This document shows, piece after piece, positions 44,609-56,900 of a DNA stretch of 64,000 nucleotides. Origin of the DNA: Dichotomocladium elegans (lineage: Eukaryota; Mucoromycota; Mucoromycetes; Mucorales; Lichtheimiaceae); assembly GCA_025716815.1 (NCBI GenBank), contig JAIXMN010000002.1:1922001-1986000 (forward strand). Direction: 5' to 3'. A program made the position numbers and the translations under genes. The stretch's first letter is position 1; every line of letters starts with the position of its first letter. The notes below the pieces were generated by a model that ran no database searches, was not told the origin of the DNA, and saw only the letters and a list, made by a program, of their open reading frames with translations.

Positions 44609-46954
44609 ATGTTGAAGCTTTTGCAATCCACGTCGTCTGTGGCAGTACGTATGAACCGCAGCATAGAACATTTCACCCAGCGCGTTACTAACCTCTCCTG
44701 ATTTGTTCCCACACTTGCCAGTCGCGCGCCTCCCGTACGTCAATGGATACATGAGAAACTTAAGCTATTCCTTCAGACGCTGATTAGATTCATATCTAGG
44801 CTCCTCGACCGGTCGCATGGCTATTCGTGGCCTTCACCAGTCCAAGGCCGCTATGCAAGTTATGGCCACTAATCCTCTTCGCGCCACCGAGGCTACTGTA
44901 AGCAAATTTTCGTTTTGGGGTACACGAATTGTGAGGTCATACATCTAACGAACGGTGCATTTAGGGTCCCATCGCCAGCAAGTACCCTGTCATTGATCAT
45001 GAGTATGATGCTGTTGTTGTTGGTGCTGGTGGTGCTGGTCTTCGCGCTGCTTTCGGCCTTGCCGAGGCCGGCTTCAAGACGGCTTGTATCACTAAGCTCT
45101 TCCCCACCCGTTCTCATACTGTCGCTGCTCAGGTAGATAACTAGCTCCTATTTTCAGTACGATATACCCTTGCTAATATATTAACCTCATAGGGCGGTAT
45201 CAACGCTGCATTGGGCAACATGACCGAAGATGACTGGAGATGGCACATGTACGACACCGTGAAGGGTTCAGATTGGCTCGGTGATCAGGATGCTATCCAC
45301 TACATGTGCCGCGAAGCTCCCCACACTGTTATCGAGCTTGAGAACTACGGTGTGCCTTTCTCCCGTACGCCTGAAGGCAAAATCTACCAACGTGCCTTCG
45401 GTGGTCAGAGCTTGAAGTATGGCAAGGGCGGTCAGGCCTACCGCTGTGCTGCTGTCGCCGATCGCACCGGCCACGCGATCCTTCACACTTTGTACGGCCA
45501 GTCACTCCGACATGACACCAACTATTTCATCGAGTATTTCGCCCTTGATTTGATTATGGAGAATGGCGAGTGCAAGGGCGTTGTTGCCTTGAACATGGAG
45601 GATGGTACGATCCATCGTTTCCGTTCGCATAAGACCGTCCTCGCCACCGGCGGTTACGGTCGTGCCTACTTCTCGTGCACGTCTGCACACACCTGCACTG
45701 GTGACGGTAACGCCATGGCTGCCCGCGCCGGTATTCCCCTTCAGGATCTGGAATTCGTTCAGTTCCATCCTACTGGTATCTACGGTGCCGGCTGCTTGAT
45801 CACCGAGGGTTCCCGTGGTGAGGGTGGTATCTTGATCAACTCTGCTGGTGAGCGCTTCATGGAGCGTTATGCCCCTACCGCCAAGGACTTGGCCTCGCGT
45901 GACGTTGTCTCGCGTGCCATGACCGTCGAAATCAAGGAGGGCCGTGGTGTCGGTGAGGAGAAGGATCACATCTTCCTCCAGCTTCACCACTTGCCTGCTG
46001 AGGTTCTGAAGGAGCGCCTTCCCGGTATCTCTGAGACCGCTGCCATTTTCGCTGGTGTCGATGTTACCAAGGAGCCCATTCCCGTCTTGCCCACTGTCCA
46101 CTACAACATGGGTGGTATCCCTACCCGCTACACTGGTGAAGTCCTTCGTGTCAACGAGAAGGGCGAAGATGAGGTTGTTCCTGGTCTCTACGCGGCCGGT
46201 GAAGCTGCCAGTGTCTCTGTTCACGGTGCTAACCGTCTCGGTGCCAACTCCCTGTTGGATATCGTCGTTTTTGGCCGTGCTGTTGCCCACCACATCGCCG
46301 AGACCCTCGAGCCTGGCACCCCCTTGAAGCCCTTCGCTGCCGACGCCGGTGCTGCCACTATCGCTAACTTGGATAAGCTCCGCAATGCCAATGGTACCAA
46401 GTCCACTGCCGATATCCGTCTTAAGATGCAGAAGGTCATGCAGGCCGATGCCGCTGTCTTCCGAACCCAGGAGACTCTCGATCAGGGTATGTAGTATAAG
46501 AAGCGGAAAGGAGAACAAAATTCATTTGTCGCTTGTCCATAGGTGTCAAGAAGATCGATGAGGTCTACAAGTCCTTCGCTGATGTCAAGGTCACTGACCG
46601 TAGCATGATCTGGAACACTGATCTTACCGAGACCCTCGAGCTTCAGAACTTGTTGACCTGCGCTGCTCAGACCATGCACGCTGCTGCTGTCCGTACTGAG
46701 TCCCGCGGTGCCCATGCTCGTGATGGTGAGTTCCATATTCCTGATTGATTCCTTTCTTTCTAGGAGGAGATGCTGACCCCCTTTATTTTTGTGTAGACTA
46801 CCCTAACCGTGATGATGAGAAGTGGATGAAGCACACTCTCTCTTGGCAAGACCAGGAGACCGGCGAGGTCAAGCTCTCCTACCGTGCGGTCGAGGCCAAC
46901 ACTCTTGATGAGGAGGAATGCAAGTCTGTTCCTCCCTTCGCTCGTGTCTACTAA
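44609..46954 (+). CDS. SDH1: Succinate dehydrogenase flavoprotein subunit, mitochondrial
   Basis: Model: join(44609-44644, 44722-44734, 44800-44897, 44965-45132, 45193-46486, 46543-46725, 46797-46954), 649 residues. The catalytic subunit of complex II oxidises succinate to fumarate and passes electrons via covalent FAD to the iron-sulfur subunit at the inner mitochondrial membrane. Visible features are a basic presequence, the dinucleotide fold ([23 protein letters not shown]), and the FAD-linked His in [17 protein letters not shown] (His100 in this model). The substrate and FAD segments ([33 protein letters not shown]) and the end PPFARVY follow. The presequence uses a 13-nt micro-exon; without it, a donor at 44649 gives a 646-residue alternative. 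Everything from 44800 on is secure. Codon choice is strongly biased to C-ending codons, as expected for high expression. Confidence 0.93.
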
Positions 46955-46999
46955 AGCAGAGAGAGAGTTTTCTAAAAACATTGTGTAATTAAAAAAAGA

Positions 47000-47640
47000 T
47001 TTATTTATACACCATTTTTCAAAATCAAAGTCGCACCCTGCCAGTTTTGAAGTCGCAGGATCGCAAAAATACAAATCGCATTTTTGTCCGGAAATCTTTA
47101 CGCGTGATGACAAAGCAAAAGTCGCATACATACGGAAAGATGTCGCAAATCCATCTCATCCTTATGACTCTTTCTCTTTATAAACTTTTACATTTTGAAA
47201 TGAGCAATCTATTATTTTACAACGATGGCCAAGGTCATGTCGCTGATGAGGAAATGTACTCACTTCAATCCGTTTGTTCTTACACTGAATATCTGTGTAG
47301 CATATCGTGCAAAGATAACTCTGAGTTTACTCTCACACACATTCCCAAGCGAAAGGATACATACATTCGGATGAAAGAAGCGGGGATCAAGGGCAGTTAC
47401 ACAGCATACACTGATCAAGGCAAGGTCAGATGTTTCAAACTGGTGTTTGAGGAGGTATTGAGTGCATCAGCTGCAGCAAAACAGCTAGGACTCCATGTTC
47501 GTTCAGCACAGCGATGGGCATTACAGTAAGAAAAGGATCCTGACAGCATTTTAAGAAACGTAGAAGCAGAGGGCCGATCGTGTATTCTCAATGAAGAGCA
47601 TTTATTGTTCTAGAATGCAATTTTCGCTAAAAATAGCCGT
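47000..47640 (+). mobile_element. Truncated Tc1/mariner-like element, copy C
   Basis: Begins about 45 bp after the SDH1 stop with a phrase reading 'tttttcaaaatcaaagtcg'. It contains the most intact N-terminal transposase half in the window (47047-47529). That half has HIPKRKDTYIRMKEAGIKGS, AYTDQGKVRCFKLVFEEVLS, and a helix-turn-helix with AAAKQLGLHVRSAQRWAL. A stop follows, then a short remnant to about 47640. The DDE half is missing. Confidence 0.8.
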
Positions 47641-48043
47641 ACTCAAAAGAATCCTATATCGAGAAGACTAAGTTTATTCTTGGAAAGAACAAAGAACTAT
47701 CAGAGTGTCAATGAGCCATTTAGCCTGGGGATTGTAACTCCGAAGCTGGTTATCAAATGGAATAATGAAGTAATAGCTTTCAGGAGACTCCTGTGTTCTC
47801 ATTGTAATATTCAGAGAAATTATTCATTATGTACCTACACTTTCTGAACGTATGGATAAGGATGACAGCAGTGTCGTGTTTTGTTGTGTTGTAAGAGACT
47901 GAGAGAGTACGAAAAGAAGTACAATCTTCCTACACTACACAAGTGCCGGATATGTATCGGATTATTCTTGAGATGGTCTCTTGGAATTACTTGTTGGAAT
48001 TGTTTGGGATTTCATTGTTGATTTCAGACCGCCCTCACGTCGA
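47641..48043. other. Gap between copy C and the MITE
   Basis: No feature recognised. It could contain the left end of the Fanzor-carrying element, but no terminal repeat was identified. Confidence 0.3.
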
Positions 48044-48219
48044 TACAGTGGCCGCCCCTTATAGTTATACCCTCGGTTCCAGGAAATCGCATCACTATAA
48101 TGAATTATCACTATAATGAATTGGAATAAGCCCTACCTGGCAATTTTGTCCTTCATAAAGTGTATCGCTATAACGAATTATCATTATAATGAATATCATT
48201 ATAACGAGCGGCCACTGTA
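48044..48219. mobile_element. MITE with mariner/pogo-type terminal inverted repeats
   Basis: A 172-bp unit flanked by TA on both sides. The ends are CAGTGGCCGC and its exact reverse complement, with similarity extending to about 25 bp. The interior is AT-rich with repeated 'ataatgaattatcac'. No coding capacity. Confidence 0.88.
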
Positions 48220-48462
48220 AAACCTCATTAAAGAACCCAGTGGGAAAAAGAAAAACACTGTGGAGATGGATCATTGCTGACACTATAAATAGTGATGCTC
48301 AAGCAAGCTGTCCCTTTCCATTATCCACATACAAAACTAGAGCCCATTCAGCCTACAGAAAATAACACAGCACCACATTTACGGTTGAAAGGTAATACGG
48401 CCGCTTTCATACTCGGCTCTGCGATACTAAGAAATAATATACCCTAGGTCTTCACCCACCAA

Positions 48463-50661
48463 ATGGCCCAACCCCACCGCCCCGTCATTCCCGAAGGCAT
48501 GCGCACTGGCCACAGCATTGACCGCACTGGCCGTATAATTGGGGTGAAATCGTCCATACGGGGCATCGGCTGGCGACAGCAGTACCGTGAACGTCTGTAT
48601 CAGTTGGTTGACCTTGTCCACAACACCACAACACAGGCGTACGCGTTCGCCAAATATATTTTCATCAACGAGGCAGCGCGCGATCCAACTTTTAACATCC
48701 AGGAAAACATCACGGAGAAGTTCTTTTCAGAAGTTTGGCTCTCCATGGTTAACAAAGCCGAACGCCGCACCCAAGGTGAAACTGCCCGCATCCGAGAACT
48801 AATTAACCGCCACAAGGATGAGTACCTTCGGATATCCGGATACGACAGGCCTGCGTTCCCTTATTCCCAGCAATGTTCTTCTTACGAAGGTACCAAGATT
48901 TATACTGCTTACGTGAATAATGTCCACATGCGGTTCGGGCAACACCTTCGGCGTGTCATCAATGTCATCCTGAATCTTCGTCAGCGAAAAGCCGACCGCA
49001 AGCGAGAGTTAATCGCACAGGGCCTAAGCCCCGATCAAGTACGCCAGGACCTTTATGAAACCATCACCCGGCATGCCACAGGATTCAAGCTAGCAATTGC
49101 CCGCCGAGGTGTTTTGAGGGAAGACATTAACGCCGAACCTGGATTTCTTCGGGAAGCATACGATATCCTACAACCTGTCTTAAACGCTTACCCCCGAAAC
49201 CACCAATTCCAACACCAGAGTATCTATTACGACGCCAAGGCCAATCCTGTTAAGCATTTCAACGCCTTCTTCCAGCTTGCACGCGTTTGTCAACAGAACG
49301 GAATACGCGGATTCAACTGTTTTCCACTTCGTCGCTCGTGGTCACCATGCTACATGGAGATCGATACGAAAATCCTTTGCTACCATATCCTGGGCTGCAA
49401 AATGGAATCCCACACAAGCAATATGGAGTACTGGAGACGTGTTGTAAACCTGAAATCAAGAGCTTTCAAACCCCAAGAATCCGAGCTGCTCCAATTCCGT
49501 GGGACTATTCACACTGACGGCGTCGGTGTTACTGTGTTCAAGAAGACAAATGGCCTTCAATCGGGTTTCGGACAGAGATTTGGCATCCAGAGCGAAGATA
49601 TCGAATACGTCACCCCACAGATACTCCGGAACGAAGACTATAGAGGACAATGGGTCACCATTGATCCTGGCAGAAGGGACCTGTTGTATTGCGTTCATGA
49701 GAACTCGTCACCCGACAACCACCAGACCTTCCGATATACAAAGCAGCTTCAAGATCATACACGGAAGACCAAACGGTACCGCAGACTCCGAGAACGACTC
49801 AAGTTAGAGCGACCCGAGGTCGCGTTGGCTGAGCAGAATCTATCGCAATTTCAAAGTCATACGCTTTCCGTGCCCAACTACGACGGATACCTCGCCGCCA
49901 AGAATCGGGTCTCTGTAGTTCTCAAGTCTTTCTACGCGACAACCACTACGAACCACCCGAACCCGCAATTTTTTTTTCGAAAACTTCGCCTGTCAGCGTT
50001 TTACAAGAAGCAGCAAGCAGATGAAAAGCTTCTCGATTCTTTGAATGCGAAGTTTGGCAGTAGATCCGTTTTCGTGATGGGAAATTGGTCTGCGCCGCAT
50101 ACAAGATATCACGAGCCTATCCGTGGTGTCGGCTTCCGGCGGCTGTTGAAGAAGAACAATTGCAATATTTATTTGGTCGACGAGTACAAGACAAGCAAGT
50201 GCTGCCCTGTATGTGACAATGAAAGCCTTGCTACCTTTAAAATGGTTCCTAATCCACGCCCATATCGACGACCCGACAATCCGCTCACGATCTGCCATGG
50301 CCTGCTACGGTATGAAGGACGGGCATGTTGTGTTATACTTCCAAAAGATTATAATACAGTATTTTGATGTTTCAATAGATGCACAAATCAAAACTGTACA
50401 GCAGGCATGGCAGAGGGTGTTTGTCAACCAAGGTTATGGAACCGGGATCTGGCGGCGGCTCTCAACATGCATCATATCCTCCGGGGTCTTCGGGAAGATG
50501 GTATCATCCCAGCAAGGTTCCAGAGAAGAAATGCTGCACAAGCATCCGCAGCTGGTGGAAGACCACACTCACCTGAACCAGAGCAGCGCAGCGTGAGACC
50601 ACGACGGGCAAGGCCAGGAAGGCCACGAGGTGCACGCTCTGGCGGGTCGAGACGACCGTAA
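48463..50661 (+). CDS. Fanzor: eukaryotic TnpB-like RNA-guided nuclease
   Basis: Model: join(48463-50309, 50379-50661), 709 residues; one 69-bp intron. Fanzors are the eukaryotic relatives of TnpB/Cas12 that cut DNA guided by an omega RNA. Evidence is the C-terminal RuvC/zinc-finger module. RuvC-I is WVTIDPGRRDLL (Asp401). GNWS…PIRGVGFRRLL follows. VDEYKTSKCCPVC carries a candidate catalytic Glu574 in the rearranged position known for Fanzors. A zinc ribbon is formed by C581-x2-C584 and C617-x4-C622, after CHGLLR. RuvC-III is LWNRDLAAALNMHH (Asp639). The intron is required: unspliced, the ribbon and RuvC-III are lost. The tail is Arg/Gly/Pro-rich. The N-terminal 400 residues are helical and basic, as expected for nucleic-acid recognition. 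No frameshift or internal stop is seen, so it may be active. Confidence 0.92.
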
Positions 50662-50860
50662 CCCCAACCAAGAATTTTCCGCGTCAGTTATCGCTGACGC
50701 ACCCAGGATAACCACAGCCCTTCGGGGCAAGCCCCCTTCCTTTGGAAGGACGGTGTGTTGTAAGTCAACGGGATTGGAGAAGGCGTGGTGTTTTCTGCTG
50801 ACTAACAGGGTTTCATCCATGGATGCGAAATCTTTTTACCTATTGATACGACAAATTTAT
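50662..50860 (+). ncRNA. Candidate omega (guide) RNA of the Fanzor element
   Basis: Starting 20 bp after the Fanzor stop there are three perfect hairpins in 70 nt. They are 50681-50700 (7-bp stem GCGTCAG/CTGACGC), 50717-50728 (GCCC-TTCG-GGGC with a UUCG-type tetraloop), and 50735-50749 (CCTTCC-TTT-GGAAGG). Position immediately 3' of the nuclease gene on the same strand is where TnpB and Fanzor guide RNAs are found. A diverged copy at 2279-2397 preserves the first stem by compensating changes. The true 3' end, and hence the guide, is not known. Confidence 0.6.
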
Positions 50861-50970
50861 ATAATTCTATGCGACATTTTTCTTGTATTTTGCACGACAT
50901 TATTTTTTGAAAATAAAGTATATGCAAAGACCCATTTTCAGATGAGAGTGAATTATACACATGCTCTTGT

Positions 50971-53900
50971 TTATATATAGGGTGCCCAGCCTATGTAATG
51001 AAGAAAATTAGCTTCCTGTTTTCCTCTCTCTCTCTCTCTCTCTCTTTAGCCACTTACCAATAAACATCCTTGCTAATTTCTTGTGATCTGTGGCCTCGGC
51101 TATTAATAACTGAACATTCTCTCGAACAGTCTTGTCTTGCGATATTTTGTTTTCGATCGTCTCCATTTGCTTTCTTGCCTTCATCTGGGGCTGTTTTGAT
51201 ATCATGTTACATGATTTCATTTTCTGTAGAACCTCCTGCCGTATCCTTATCAAAGTTGATGAAAACGCTTACCGTCACATTTGCGTTGCTGTGGTGTTTC
51301 TTCCACTCGACAATGGGATCGTGAACAAGTGTCTCAAAGACAGACAGCAACTGGACCTTATTATCCCGCAGCACCTGCAGTGTGACCTCGCATGTTTTCC
51401 GAAACATGCCTATCAAATATACGCACACACCAATCATTAGATTAAGTTACTCACTAAGGCTCCTAAAAAGACGATTGCGTCTCGCTGTCGACTTTAGCTT
51501 ACCTTCATAGCCTGTCGCACCCATGCCATCAATGAGGTTGTGGGTCAGCCGAAAGGGAACAATTTCAGGAACGGTGAGCGCCTGGCCTCGATCAAAGAGC
51601 ATGTTCACATCCACATGCACGCAGTCGCCGTTGGTCCTGTCGAACAGTATATTCTCTGCGTGTCGATCACCAAGTCTACAATGAGTTAGTGTTGGATTTA
51701 AACGTGGTATATGCAGAGGCATAGAGCACCATACCCCAGAATATATCCAACGATCGACATGACCGCCAGCGTCTTCACATAATGCGATCGGCCTGCAAAC
51801 CATTGCGTTGGATCGGGAAACCGGTTCAAAAACCATTTATGAAATACTGCTGGGCACCTACACAAATTTAGACGTTAATACGCACAAACAGAGACCAATG
51901 GTATCTTCTCGTCCAATCTTTTACTTTGGAAGAATAATATTCAAAAACGCTTCCGCTTTGACTTCGTCATTTTTATCGTCCAGATGCGCTTTGACAAGCG
52001 ATGCAATTTTCTACAGCATTGCTGCTCAACATGCCGTACCAAACTTATCACTTCACAATTGATTGGTCAGACTCACCTTGTAGTCGATATTCATTGCTTG
52101 CCACTCGGAAAGAACAATCTGCTTCAAGGGCTGAAGGTTGTTGACCCACTCAATCAAGCCCCACTGCTCTCCTAATGGCGTAACACCATAGGTACGAATA
52201 TCTTGAAATGAGAACATATTAATACTTCTCCTTGACTAGGCCAAAATCATGGCCGTTGGATTTCTTCTTACACAGGCGCCGCTGACGAGCCTCGGTATCT
52301 TTGCGCAAAAACATATTAATCATATGACTGAATTCCATCATGCGCGCATCCTTTCGGAGATCGTCCTGGGTCTTGCATAAGAAATGATAATCTTTCCCAT
52401 CGCTGCCAATAATGGAAATTTTCTTCGGGCGTTGCAATGAAAACATCACATCAATCCGTTCACCAAACCCTAGGACAGTCGATGATGTTAATTAGCCATT
52501 TTATAAAGTATATATATGACTTTGTGAGTATACACGCCAAAATCTTACCATCAATCCGTGGCAAATCTTCTGAAAACGTGCTATAGTCGACGTTTGCGTC
52601 AGCTTCCGGTAAAGGAGGCGTCATGGCCTGCTGAGTTGGGATGCATAGCTCAAAATTCTTGATTTTCATCAGTTGTGGAAATCGTTTTATATGTATGCGG
52701 TCGTATCTAGCAGTGTCAATGGGATTATAGAAAGCCAATTCTTTGGTAGGGACCATGAATTCGCGTGCTTGCTATAATGAGACATATATTAGGAACGGCG
52801 ACTTGCAAGCGCTTCAAGGAAACCTTACGCGGATAATAGTCGGGATAAGAGACACAGAGTCATATGCAGCCTATCAGTGTATAAAAGCTAAGCAAACAGG
52901 CGGTCACCATTTCCTGCTCGGATACTTACCACAGCTTTTGTCAAGATTTTCCTAGTTCTACTGCTCATATCGGGGTTAGAGGATTCGAGTGGAAGTTGCA
53001 AGGCCCATATTGCGGTCCTTGGATACGCAAGAAACACTTTTGTGATTATTTCAATCAGGGCTCGTGCACTTTCTTGATTATTATGCGAAAGACGAGAGAC
53101 AAGTCTAGGCAGGACGAGATGAAACTAGGCGCGGATGTCAGCAACTGATAATCGCTGCTTTCTCAGATTCTACCTTATATGGTTCGATCTCAGGCAGCTT
53201 GGTGAGAAGGCTAGTGTTTATCTTCATAAATGCTTCCGCCATTTCAGTACGTCGTGCCGGACTGTTACTGAAAAGCATCCTCCATTAATCGACATATTTA
53301 TCATCCTATGTACGCGTGATCCCTCACCTGTCTGACGAGCTACTCATAGCGTCGGTGAACTGCATCCATATCGTCAGTACTCGGGGCATTGTTTTATAAA
53401 AATATTTCGACCCTTTTGTCAACGCAGACAAATAGCTTGTAAAAGTCGAAACGCAAACCCTGAAACTAATATTTCATGTTTTCGTTAGGAAGCTATGAAA
53501 TGCGCATGTTTTCTTTGAATTACTGCACTTACTGCTTAGTGTTCAGAAGGCGAATGTCGCGGGAACTCCAGTTTCTGTCATAGAAACTACCAAAGGAATA
53601 AAAGGCCTTTTCCCAGCTATTAAGCAATCGTATCAGCATTGTTTGCTCTGATTGGGCCAGGTTAGCAGTCCATACCTTTGATTCATCCTTGTGGCTCTCC
53701 TATAGAGTTGCATAACAGCATTCTTCTCGCGAGTATCACTCGCGTCGGTAAAGCGAGCGAAGAGCAATGCTGCCTTAGCATCGAAGCGTGACGAATGTAA
53801 CTCCATGTATTGGACTGCTTGTGCCTGTTCATTATTCGCCCACAGCCATTTTGCACGTTCCATATACGCAAATGGGGCTCCAACTGCTTCGGCGTTCAGT

Positions 53901-56900
53901 GATGCCCTTAAGGCAGTTGTTAGATCCCCTGCTTTGCGGGCCACTTTGGAGAGCTTCATCCATGTGCTCCCGTCATCATATGCGATCGAAGGAGGGATAT
54001 CGTCAGGTCTATCATGATATGATTTAGACGTTAGCTTGTCAATTAGCATATTCCTAAAGCACCCACTTCAAATCGTAAAGGCCAGCTATACGAAGCTCGA
54101 GAACTTCGCGTCGGACTCGGTACGATGGAGCCAAAAAGTTGAATTGCTCCTTCCACCTTGTCTGTAATTCCTTGATGGCTTGGGCACTCCCAGTTTGCCT
54201 TACTGTCTGCCAAGCTGCATGGCTCTCCTCTAGCTCATGTAGCATTTGAAGTCGAAGAATATAATCGTGCGAATGATTATATGATTCGCGGCTTGCTATC
54301 ATCAAATGACCCATTTGATCTTTACGAGCACTCTCAATATCGGTAAGAACATCGAAATCTTTGCCACGGCGAATATTGGCAATGGCTCTTGCCAAAAACG
54401 AGTCAAAGGTTTCCTCCATTGGTAAGCTTGTCGCCCGATCAAGCATCTCCCAGTAATATGTTTTCCATGCCGCTTCCGCTCGATATGCATTGATACGAGG
54501 AAATAGCTCCGGGAAGACCTCGAGCATTTGGGTAGCCGCGCCAAGCATGCCAGCTATATAAACAGCATATGTGAGTTATCGCTGCAAGAATAACATGGGA
54601 TTCGAATACACACAGTAGTCGCGGCTCATTCTCTGACAATTGAAATAGCCGGATACCAGCTTTGGGTCTCGTGCGTCATGATTGAAAGCTTCAATATAGC
54701 AGACTTTTGCATGCTTCCAGTCTTCTTGACATTCAAATTGCATGATCTCCTCCTCGATAGTGAGGTTTCTTTTATACATCGAGAAGACAGCAGCGACACC
54801 ATCCTTATCATCCAATTTCGCGAGGATTTGTCGAAAGATATCGAGTATGTCTGATGCCATGGATCCATGGATAGCCAACAGTGACCTCATATATAGCTCA
54901 AGATAAAGCAAAGCCTGTGGGTAAGACTTTGAGTGGAATGAGGCAATAGCCATTTTCTCATTAGGGATGCGGTCGAGAAACTCCCGTATTCGTTTGATGT
55001 CTACCGCACCCATCGCGTTCTCTTGTGCATCGTTCAGCCAGCGCCGGCAATGTTCAATGATGAGGACGACGACCTTGAGTTCTAATGAGTACGGAATAAC
55101 GATGCATATACGAAAAAATTACCTGCAAAGAGGCCCGTTGCATCTGCTCGCTGTGTTTACCTCCGTTGGCATTGGCCTCAAGAACGCAAATAATCTCCTG
55201 GGTGATATCGCTTAGGTCAGAATTATCTCCTGACAAAAGGACATGCAGCACGAGGTGTGGAAGCAATGTGAGGGCAAGACTTAGGTTTCCATAATTGATG
55301 ACAGGGAAGCAGTCAATAAAGATGGGCATGGCATCGGCACTGGCAGCTTCAGCAAGCTTATAGAACCACCGCTTCAACCACTCACTATAATCTTGAGCAG
55401 AGGGATATATAGGGTAACTCGGCTGGGGGACGTTCCATTTGCCTTGAAAAGAAGACCATAGTAAAGGTGCCAGTAAGGACTGGATCCTAGATGGAAACTG
55501 ATCCCAACGAGCTTTAATTGCCGCTGAATTCGCGCTTTTGCCTACAAGCGACGTAGGTGTAAAGCCAGCATGACTAAGCTCTTTTTGAATGGCGTATTGT
55601 ACAGACTGGCGGACACGCTCATCAATAGAGGTGTGGAACGCGGGAATGAGAAACTTGACAATAATTCTGCAGATGAAGTCGCGTGTTTCATTAGGGTCTT
55701 TGAAGTTTTTCAATAGCGGGATGTTCTCCTCAGCGATAGCAACATCAATCTGACTAGGATCCGATGCACCAAGAAGTCCCAGACATTCTGCTGTGAGTTT
55801 TTGGATTTCGACTTGTTCAAAGCCCTTTGTCGCAAGATTCAATAATGCTGAATACAATAGGCCTCGATTCCTCGTAATTGATGGATTGGATGGACCATTT
55901 TCCTGAAGTAACCTGTATAGCTCCTGCAGCGCTGCTAGTGAGTATAATGCGTCATCGCTTCTGGTTCGCTCTGTGATCTCCTGGAGTGCCACGCCCAATT
56001 CCTTCTGAGACCTGTGCTCCTCAATCAGCTTGCGGACATTGGAAAGCTCATCGAAGGGTGGAATGGCCGGTAGTCCTTCTGGTAAGCCCGCTGACATATC
56101 GCAGTCGGCGAGCATCTTTTCCAGAAGGCTTGCCAATTTGTGCTTTGTATCTTTGTCGCATTGCGGAAACATGGACATCAAATTTTGCGTTATCGTCCCG
56201 ATGTACATGTAGAGTTGGCTAGGCGATAGTTGTTCTGCAAAGCACTTCCACAATCTCAATGCCTCCGGTTGCATATCTTCCAGTTCCCCGACCGTTTGAA
56301 AGATTGCCATAGCCTGATACGATTGTCAGCCATGTAAATCGCTCTACAGCTTCGAATATATACCTGGTGGGTATGCGACTCGATCTTATTTCCCATAGCA
56401 ATTATAATGCGTTCGAGCGACCGCAAGGCATATGGATACTTGACTCTTTTCTTTTCCGTCCGTTTTTCGGTTACAAAGGTTGTTATCTTGTCGATAATTC
56501 CCAAGAAGAATTTGGATAGCAAATCGCCAGCTGTTGTAGTAGTAGGAGCTTTGAGCCATCGAATTACGACCGATAGTCCTTCCTGGGCCTATCGTATATA
56601 TTAATACCTGCCCGTTACCTTTGCAGAGTATATAGTCACCTTTTCAGCCATTTTTGGATTCCCTAATTCCATCGCGAGAAAAGTAACCACCTTATTCTGG
56701 TTTGACGACAACAATTCCGCAGGTGCATTATCCGATGAGAATGCTTTGCAGAGTCGCTCAAACCCTCGATCAGACATTGATTCATCTTTTGCCAATAGGA
56801 ATCCGACAAGAAGATGGTGTGCTCCATTCTGATAAAGTGCCAGAACTGATACCTGTAGGACCGAGGCCAGCAAATCCAAAAGATGCGCATCTGCGGCTCC

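Noticed and set aside
45502..46518. 338-codon frame antisense to SDH1
   Set aside because: A shadow caused by strong third-position bias of the SDH1 coding strand.
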